Assembly (NCBI RefSeq): GCF_011947225.1
Contig: NZ_JAATVW010000002.1
Location: 1 to 64,000 of the forward strand
DNA from: Planosporangium flavigriseum
GTDB lineage: Bacteria > Actinomycetota > Actinomycetes > Mycobacteriales > Micromonosporaceae
Length of the DNA: 64,000 nucleotides
Direction of reading: 5' to 3'
The position numbers and the translations under genes are program-made. The notes under the pieces are model-generated. The model was not told the DNA's origin and did not search any database. It saw nothing but the letters and a program-made list of their open reading frames with translations. Within the stretch, counting starts at the first letter, position 1; every line of letters starts with the position of its first letter. Shown piece by piece: positions 59,027-64,000 of the stretch.

Positions 59027-59871
59027 CGCGGGCCGTCCAGGGTCGCGTCGTCAACACGGGACCGCTTCGAGCCGTCGGAGACTCCGCGTTCGAACGACGT
59101 TCCGGCCCCGATCGGTTGCGTCACCGCGGTGGGCCGGCCGGTCCCGGTCGCGAGGTACTCGGTGCCGACGTCCGGTTCCGACGCGGCGGTCGGGTAGTCG
59201 CGGGCGGTCGCGGACAACGGCGGTTCCGCGGACACGCTCGTGCTCTTCGGGTTTTCCGGCCCCCAGGCGGTTGTGGTCGTGGGGTAGGTCGTGGAGTACG
59301 ACTCAGCCCTCATCCGTGGGATGTCCTCCGCACGGACCGCCTCACCCCCGGGCGCGCCGGCCGTCGACGACTGCGACGTCTCCGTCGTCGCGCTGAAGGC
59401 GCCCTTGCCGAGGCGCCCGACCACGAAGCCGGTGGCGAGAGCGGTCGCGAGGAACGCGCCGGGACGCCGCCGGGCGAAGTCCTGCACTTCGCTCAGGACG
59501 CCCTCCGGGCCGTGCTCGGCCAGGTAGTCGGCCATCTGCCGGCCGCCCAGGGCTACGCGGGAGACCACGGTACGCGCGGGAGAGTCGGTGCCGTCGGACA
59601 CCATCCCGTCCAGTTCGTCGGCCATGCTGCGGATGCCGTCGACGAGCCGGTCGTTCTGGCTGCGAACCTGCGTGCCCACCTGGTCGCGAAGCTCGGCGGC
59701 CACGCCGCGGGCCTGGCTGGACACCTCGTCGGTAACCTGGCGCGCCTGCTGCTTCGCGGTGTCGGTGACGTTGCCGGCCGCTTCCGTGGCGGCGTCGGTG
59801 GCTTCGCCGACCGCCTGGCGCACGGGCGCTGCAGCGGCGGGGGCCCGTGCGCCGGTGTAAGCGTCGTCCAT
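59023..59871 (-). CDS. Helical envelope-associated protein, hypothetical
   Basis: 282 residues from the ATG at 59871, GGGAGG upstream. First half is amphipathic helical (VRQAVGEATDAATEAAGNVTDTAKQQARQVTDEVSSQARGVAAELRDQVGTQVRSQNDRLVDGIRSMADELDGMV) resembling stress/LEA-like repeats, then VSRVALGGRQMADYLAEHGPEGVLSEVQDFARRRPGAFLATALATGFVVGRLGKG, a single membrane-type segment, and a Thr/Pro/Ser-rich tail. Commonly the first gene before holin-X and DUF3618 in actinomycetes. Function unknown. Confidence 0.8.
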   Translation of the reverse strand: MDDAYTGARAPAAAAPVRQAVGEATDAATEAAGNVTDTAKQQARQVTDEVSSQARGVAAELRDQVGTQVRSQNDRLVDGIRSMADELDGMVSDGTDSPARTVVSRVALGGRQMADYLAEHGPEGVLSEVQDFARRRPGAFLATALATGFVVGRLGKGAFSATTETSQSSTAGAPGGEAVRAEDIPRMRAESYSTTYPTTTTAWGPENPKSTSVSAEPPLSATARDYPTAASEPDVGTEYLATGTGRPTAVTQPIGAGTSFERGVSDGSKRSRVDDATLDGPR

Positions 59872-60130
59872 GTTGACCTCCCGTGAATTGCGATTCAGGT
59901 TGTGCCGTTTGGCTACCCAATTCAGCCGGATCCACACGGACGACTATTCAGAAATTCGGATCAGGCGAGCCGGCGTACGCCTATGTACGACGCGCGCTAC
60001 CTGCAGGATCACCCGTTTGACGCACGATTGCTTCATCCTCCATATAGGACGCGGAATTTATTGTCCCCGGTCGGCACGGTCTCCGGGATACGCTCACCCC
60101 ACGGCGCCTTCGGGCACGGGGAGGTACGCG

Positions 60131-60763
60131 ATGACGGACACGACCGGACTCCTGGAAATCACCTCAGCAGCCGAACTGCGGGATCTGCTCGGTGAGCCGA
60201 TGCCGCGGGCGGCCACCAAGGACCGGGCGCGACTGCACGAACGCGACCGGGAGTGGCTGGCCGCGTCGCCGTTCTGCCTCATCGCCACCGCCGGCACGGA
60301 CGGCACCTGCGACGTCTCCCCCAAGGGCGACCCGCCGGGGTTCACGTACGTCATCGACGACACCACCATCGCCGTCCCGGAGCGCCCGGGTAACCGCCGC
60401 GCGGACGGCTTCCTCAACATCCTGGCCAACCCGCACGTCGGCCTGATCTACCTGATCCCCGGCCGCCGCGAAACGCTGCGGATCAACGGCCGCGCGCGGC
60501 TGGTGCGGGATGCGCCGTTCTTCGACGAGCTGGTCGTCAAGGGGCACCGGCCCCAACTGGCGCTCATCGTGGAGATCGAGCAGATCTTCTTCCACTGCGC
60601 GAAGGCGTTCATGCGCTCGTCGCTGTGGGAGCCGGCGACCTGGAACCCGGACGTGCTGCCGCCGCACGCACAGCTCGTCAAGGAGGTCCAACGGGCTCCG
60701 GAGACCCTGGAGGAGCTGGAGCGCTACTACGGCCCGGAGTACGCCGAGCGCCTCTACGGCTAG
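60131..60763 (+). CDS. Pyridoxamine 5'-phosphate oxidase-like (split-barrel flavin) protein
   Basis: 210 residues. Preface ITSAAELRDLLGEPMPRAATKDRARLHERDREWLAASPFCLIATAGTDGTCDVSPKGDPPGFTYVIDDTTIAVPERPGNRRADGFLNILANPHVGLIYLIPGRRETLRINGRARLVRDAP matches the MSMEG_1061-type PPOX family (FMN- or F420-binding split barrel). The role is not fixed within this group; a general oxidoreductase or heme/flavin binder. The next gene, nei2, begins 30 nt after its stop in the same direction. Confidence 0.85.
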   Translation: MTDTTGLLEITSAAELRDLLGEPMPRAATKDRARLHERDREWLAASPFCLIATAGTDGTCDVSPKGDPPGFTYVIDDTTIAVPERPGNRRADGFLNILANPHVGLIYLIPGRRETLRINGRARLVRDAPFFDELVVKGHRPQLALIVEIEQIFFHCAKAFMRSSLWEPATWNPDVLPPHAQLVKEVQRAPETLEELERYYGPEYAERLYG

Positions 60764-60793
60764 GCGGGTCCGCCCGGCGGGTACGGTCTACCG

Positions 60794-61603
60794 ATGCCCG
60801 AGGGACACACGATCCGCCGACTCGCCGACCGGCACCTGGAGCTGTTCGGCGGCCAGCGCGTCACCGCGGAGAGCCCACAGGGGCGCTTCGCCGCCGGGGC
60901 AGCGCTGATCTCGGGCACGGTCCTGGAGTCCACCGACGCGTACGGCAAGCACCTGCTGCACCGGTACTCCCGTGACCGGACCCTGCACATCCACCTCGGG
61001 CTGTACGGGAAGTTCACCGACGGGCCGGACGCCGCGCCGCCGCCGGTCGGCGAGATCCGGCTGCGGCTCATCACCGGTGACCACTGGCTCGACCTGCGCG
61101 GGCCGACCGCGTGTGAACTGCTCACCCCGCCCGAGGTCAAGGAGCTGATCGGGCGGCTCGGCGCCGACCCGCTGCGCGACGACGCCGACCCCGACGCGGC
61201 GTACGCGCGGATCCGGCGCAGCGCCAAACCGATCGGCGCGCTCCTGCTCGACCAGGCGATCGTCGCCGGCACCGGACTGATCTTCGTGATGGAGACGCTC
61301 TTCCGCGCCGGCCTGCCGCCGACGATGCCGGGCCGGTCCCTGTCGCCGGAAGGCTGGCGGGAGATCTGGTCCGATCTGCAGGTGCTGATGCGAGCGGCCG
61401 TCGGGGTGGGCAGAATCGACACGGTGCACGCCGCACACACCCCGGAGGCGATGGGTCGCCCACCGCGGGTGGACCGGCACGGCGGCGAGGTGTACGTGTA
61501 CCGCCGCGCCGGGCAGCCCTGCCTGGTCTGCGACGCCCCGGTGCGGACGGCGCCGCTGGCGGGGCGCAACTCGTACTGGTGCCCGACCTGCCAGGTGTTG
61601 TGA
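60794..61603 (+). CDS. nei2: Nei2-like DNA glycosylase/AP lyase (Fpg/Nei family)
   Basis: 269 residues. MPEGHTIRRLADRHLELFGGQ gives the catalytic Pro2/Glu3 of Nei2 (MPEGHT); YGKHLLHRYSRDRTLHIHLGLYGKF, then the H2TH domain, and the zinc finger CLVCDAPVRTAPLAGRNSYWCPTCQ. The H2TH loop normally reads GxGNxYxxExLF; here it is GTGLIFVMETLFRAG, lacking the conserved Asn that contacts DNA phosphate, though the Glu is kept. Excises oxidised bases if still active. Its stop overlaps the next start (GTGA). Confidence 0.88.
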   Translation: MPEGHTIRRLADRHLELFGGQRVTAESPQGRFAAGAALISGTVLESTDAYGKHLLHRYSRDRTLHIHLGLYGKFTDGPDAAPPPVGEIRLRLITGDHWLDLRGPTACELLTPPEVKELIGRLGADPLRDDADPDAAYARIRRSAKPIGALLLDQAIVAGTGLIFVMETLFRAGLPPTMPGRSLSPEGWREIWSDLQVLMRAAVGVGRIDTVHAAHTPEAMGRPPRVDRHGGEVYVYRRAGQPCLVCDAPVRTAPLAGRNSYWCPTCQVL

Positions 61604-62118
61604 CCGTGGGCGCGGCGCTGGAGCTCTACTTCGACGGAGTCGCCGAGCGGCGCATCCACGTCCTCTGGAACGCCCTCGCCGCGGCCGAGGTGCCGACGCT
61701 GCGACAGCTCAGCCGCCGCCACCGCCCGCACCTGTCGCTCGTGGGCGCGGAACTGCTCGACGCGCCGACGGTCGCCAAGGCGCTCGCCGACCTACCGGCG
61801 GCGCCGCCGCTGCGGCTGTCGTTCCAGTACGCCGGGCAGTTCGTCGGCCGGGTGCTGTTTCTCGGGCCGGCACCGAGCACCGCGCTGCTGACCCACCAGG
61901 CCGCGGTGTGGCGGCGGCTGTGCGAAGCGGGTATCGAGCTGTCAGAACTGTACGCGCCGGGCGTGTGGGTGCCGCACGCGACGATGTCGATGCGGGTGCC
62001 CCGGCCGGTGCTCGCCGAGGCCATCCGTCGCTGCCTGGAGTTCCTGCCGATCGAGGCGACCATCTCGTCGGCGGCCGTGGTCGACCACAAGCGCGACGTC
62101 CGGGTCCCGCTGCCGTAG
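61600..62118 (+). CDS. 2'-5' RNA ligase-like (2H phosphoesterase) protein
   Basis: 172 residues from the GTG at 61600. Two histidine motifs of the 2H family: RPHLSLV (HxSx) and WVPHATMSMRV (HxTx), with the expected spacing. Members hydrolyse cyclic or 2'-5' phosphodiester bonds in RNA or nucleotides. Coupled by a GTGA overlap to the nei2 gene, which suggests a joint role, though what it is cannot be told. Confidence 0.85.
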   Translation: MTVGAALELYFDGVAERRIHVLWNALAAAEVPTLRQLSRRHRPHLSLVGAELLDAPTVAKALADLPAAPPLRLSFQYAGQFVGRVLFLGPAPSTALLTHQAAVWRRLCEAGIELSELYAPGVWVPHATMSMRVPRPVLAEAIRRCLEFLPIEATISSAAVVDHKRDVRVPLP

Positions 62119-62220
62119 GAGGGCCGGCACACCGCCCTTGATGCGGCAACAGGCGCGAGCCGCCGGCCAACGCTCGCGCGCAGCGCGGAGGGACCGTCGT
62201 CCTCAATGACGACGAGAACG

Positions 62221-63624
62221 TCAATCGAACTCGTGCTGCATCAGCTGGCGGGCCGCCTCCGCGATCGAGCCCGAAATCGACGGGTAGATCGTGATCGTGT
62301 GGGCCAACTGGTCGACGCTCAGGTGGTTCTCGACGGCCATCGCGATCGGCAGGATCAGCTCGCTGGCCTTCGGCGCCACCACGACACCGCCGACGACGAG
62401 GCCGGAGGCCGGGCGGCAGAACACCTTGATGAAGCCGTCCTCCAGGCCCATCATCTTGGCCCGCGCGTTACCGGCCAGCGGCAGCATGACCGTACGCGCC
62501 GGCACCTTGCCGCTGTCCACGTCGGCCTGGCTGACGCCGACCGAAGCCAGCTCGGGATCGGTGAAAACGTTGGAGGCCACGGTCTGCAGCTTCAGCGGCG
62601 CGACCGCCTCGCCGAGCGCGTGCCACATCGCGATCCGGCCCTGCATGGCGGCGACGCTGGCCAGCGGCAGTACGCCGGTGCAGTCCCCGGCGGCGTAGAT
62701 GCCGGGCACGTTCGTACGCGACACTCGGTCGACCGTGACGTACCCGCCGCGGCCGATCTCGACCCCGTACTCCTCCAGGCCCAGGCCGGCCGTGTTCGGG
62801 ATCGCACCGACGGCGATCAGCACGTGGGAGCCCTCGACGGTACGACCGTCCTCCATCTCGACCACGACGCCGTCCGCGGTGCGCCGGGCGGCCGAAGCGC
62901 GGGCCCGACCCATGATCTTCATGCCCCGGGACCGGAAAACGTTCTCGATGACGACGGCGGCGTCCGGGTCCTCGGTCGGCATGACGCGGTCGCGGCTGGA
63001 GACCAGCGTCACATCCACACCGAGGGCGAGGTACGCCGACGCGAACTCGGCGCCGGTCACACCGGAACCGACGACGACGAGGCGCTCGGGGAGTTCGGTC
63101 AGGTCGTACACCTGCCGCCAGTCGAGGATCCGCTCACCGTCGGGGCGGGCGGACGGCAGTACCCGCGGGGTCGCGCCGGTCGCGATCAGGACGGCCGTGG
63201 CATCGACGGTGTACTCAGGCTCGTCATCGGCCGGGGTCACCACCACCCGGTGAAGATGCCCGGCCGTGTCGGTGCCCAGCTTGGCGGTGCCCTGCACGAA
63301 GCGGACGCCGGCCTTGGTCAGCTTCGCGCAGATGTCGCTGGACTGGGCCGCGGCCAGCCGCTTGACCCGGCCGTTGAGCACCGACGCGTCCACGCGAACG
63401 TTGTCGAGGCTGGCGCCGCGGATGCCGAACTCCTCGGTGTCCCGATAGGCGGTCACCACGTCCGAGCTGGCGATGAACGTCTTCGACGGTACGCAGTCGT
63501 GGAGCACGCACGCCCCACCGGCGCCCTCCCGCTCGACGACGGTCACCTCCGCCCCGAGCTGTGCCGCGACGAGCGCGGCTTCGTAGCCCGCAGGCCCTCC
63601 ACCAATGATCACAACGCGATTCAC
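62221..63624 (-). CDS. lpdA: NAD(P)H-quinone dehydrogenase of the LpdA/flavoprotein disulphide reductase family
   Basis: 467 residues from the GTG at 63624. FAD site VVIIGGGPAGYEAALVAAQLGAEVTVVE; GGACVLHDCVPSKTFIAS with C39 and C44; NAD site LVVVGSGVTGAEFASAYLALG; NVPGIYAAGDCTGVLPLASVAAMQGR. The C-terminal HTITIYPSISGSIAEAARQL lacks the His-Pro-x-x-x-E catalytic pair of dihydrolipoamide dehydrogenase, as in M. tuberculosis LpdA, which reduces quinones. Unlike my memory of that protein, both cysteines of the CxxxxC pair are present here. Convergent with the 2H gene. Confidence 0.9.
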   Translation of the reverse strand: MNRVVIIGGGPAGYEAALVAAQLGAEVTVVEREGAGGACVLHDCVPSKTFIASSDVVTAYRDTEEFGIRGASLDNVRVDASVLNGRVKRLAAAQSSDICAKLTKAGVRFVQGTAKLGTDTAGHLHRVVVTPADDEPEYTVDATAVLIATGATPRVLPSARPDGERILDWRQVYDLTELPERLVVVGSGVTGAEFASAYLALGVDVTLVSSRDRVMPTEDPDAAVVIENVFRSRGMKIMGRARASAARRTADGVVVEMEDGRTVEGSHVLIAVGAIPNTAGLGLEEYGVEIGRGGYVTVDRVSRTNVPGIYAAGDCTGVLPLASVAAMQGRIAMWHALGEAVAPLKLQTVASNVFTDPELASVGVSQADVDSGKVPARTVMLPLAGNARAKMMGLEDGFIKVFCRPASGLVVGGVVVAPKASELILPIAMAVENHLSVDQLAHTITIYPSISGSIAEAARQLMQHEFD

Positions 63625-63732
63625 ATGCCAAGGGTAGAGCGCAATCCGAACGGAACGGGCTTCGCACCGGATATGCCACCGACACGCTCCGCACAGTTCT
63701 CCCCCGGGCGCGCCGGACGATATCGTCGGCGC

Positions 63733-64000
63733 GTGCGTCACTACGCCGCGTACGGCTCAAATCTTGACCCCGCCCGCATGCGGGCCTACTGCCCGCACTC
63801 CCCCATGGTGGGCGTCGGCTGGATCGAAGGCTGGCGACTGACCTTCGCCGGCGAGGACGTCCTCGGCTGGGAGGGCGCGGTCACCACGCTCGTGGAGTCG
63901 CCCGGCGACCGGGTCTTCGTCGCGCTCTATGACGTGCACCCCGAGGACGGCAAACAGCTCGACGAGGTCGAGGGTGTGACGGCCGGCACGTACCGCAAGA
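63733..64000 (+). CDS. Gamma-glutamylcyclotransferase-like protein (partial, 3' end outside window)
   Basis: First 89 residues from a GTG: VRHYAAYGSNLDPARMRAYCPHSPMVGVGWIEGWRLTFAGED..., then LYDVHPEDGKQLDEVEGVTAGTYRK. YGSNLDPARM is the substrate loop and the LD.VEG..... segment carries the catalytic glutamate of the gamma-glutamylcyclotransferase (BtrG/ChaC-like) fold. Divergent from lpdA with about 110 bp between starts. Confidence 0.88.
   Translation, partial: MRHYAAYGSNLDPARMRAYCPHSPMVGVGWIEGWRLTFAGEDVLGWEGAVTTLVESPGDRVFVALYDVHPEDGKQLDEVEGVTAGTYRK

Noticed and set aside
1-64000. tRNA and rRNA genes
   Set aside because: No convincing cloverleaf or rRNA stretch was recognised; a dedicated scan (tRNAscan-SE, Infernal) would be decisive.

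Overview
The window is high-GC, gene-dense actinomycete chromosome, most likely Micromonosporaceae (Micromonospora/Actinoplanes type). This is an inference from several points: the acyl-CoA carboxylase locus (birA-accD-accE-maf-accA3), GTP-dependent PEPCK, class II FBPase (glpX), the DUF3618/holin-X/DUF operon, frequent GTG starts with 4-nt GTGA/ATGA overlaps, and a small 'flavin-reductase-annotated' CxxC protein I associate with that family. I found no rRNA, tRNA or CRISPR array.

Layout. (1) 1-3240: end of an LPxTG-type YVTN propeller protein, a formate/nitrite transporter, a SnoaL-like protein, a decayed gene fragment, and a cobalamin riboswitch driving bluB, which ends in a strong hairpin terminator. 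(2) 3248-20911: an accessory island. A perfect 20-bp direct repeat marks both ends; the right copy is the 3' end of ychF and the left copy is a displaced duplicate just after the bluB terminator. This is the signature of an integrated element whose attachment site is the 3' end of ychF. It carries visibly AT-richer genes: a Mrr-type nuclease-NACHT NTPase (1254 aa, NLR/Avs-like antiviral architecture), a PIN/HEPN-like protein, a TIGR02391-like protein, two GntR(UTRA)-PP2C cassettes (one with a Nudix hydrolase), a GntR/cupin/Nudix-like cluster, a membrane-anchored lipoyl-domain protein and several small membrane proteins. I see no integrase, replication or transfer gene. (3) 20892-24093: ychF, then an ada-alkA fusion with a palindromic repeat inserted in frame, translationally coupled to ogt. 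(4) 24138-33331: a truncated AbiEi-like gene whose start codon sits in an 18-bp tandem repeat, rmuC, ispH, xseA/xseB, a DUF4245 protein, glpX and a DMT permease. (5) 33344-43042: epimerase/TetR pair with paired operators, ferredoxin-NADP reductase-like enzyme, rhomboid protease, lytic transglycosylase-like protein, PIN-PhoH ATPase, otsB, cis-prenyltransferase, pckG. (6) 43401-57822: two GtrA proteins, PH-domain protein, then the acyl-CoA carboxylase locus with a transmembrane Ser/Thr kinase, a secreted SpaA-like protein, a UraA-type permease, maf and an MFS transporter between its genes. (7) 57903-64000: DUF3618/holin-X/low-complexity envelope operon, PNPOx-like protein, Nei2 glycosylase coupled to a 2H phosphoesterase, LpdA-type quinone dehydrogenase, and the start of a gamma-glutamylcyclotransferase.

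Inverted repeats are common between genes; several carry GATCTTGG/CCAAGATC at their outer ends and appear to be a dispersed family. All functional names come from reading motifs by eye, without database searches.
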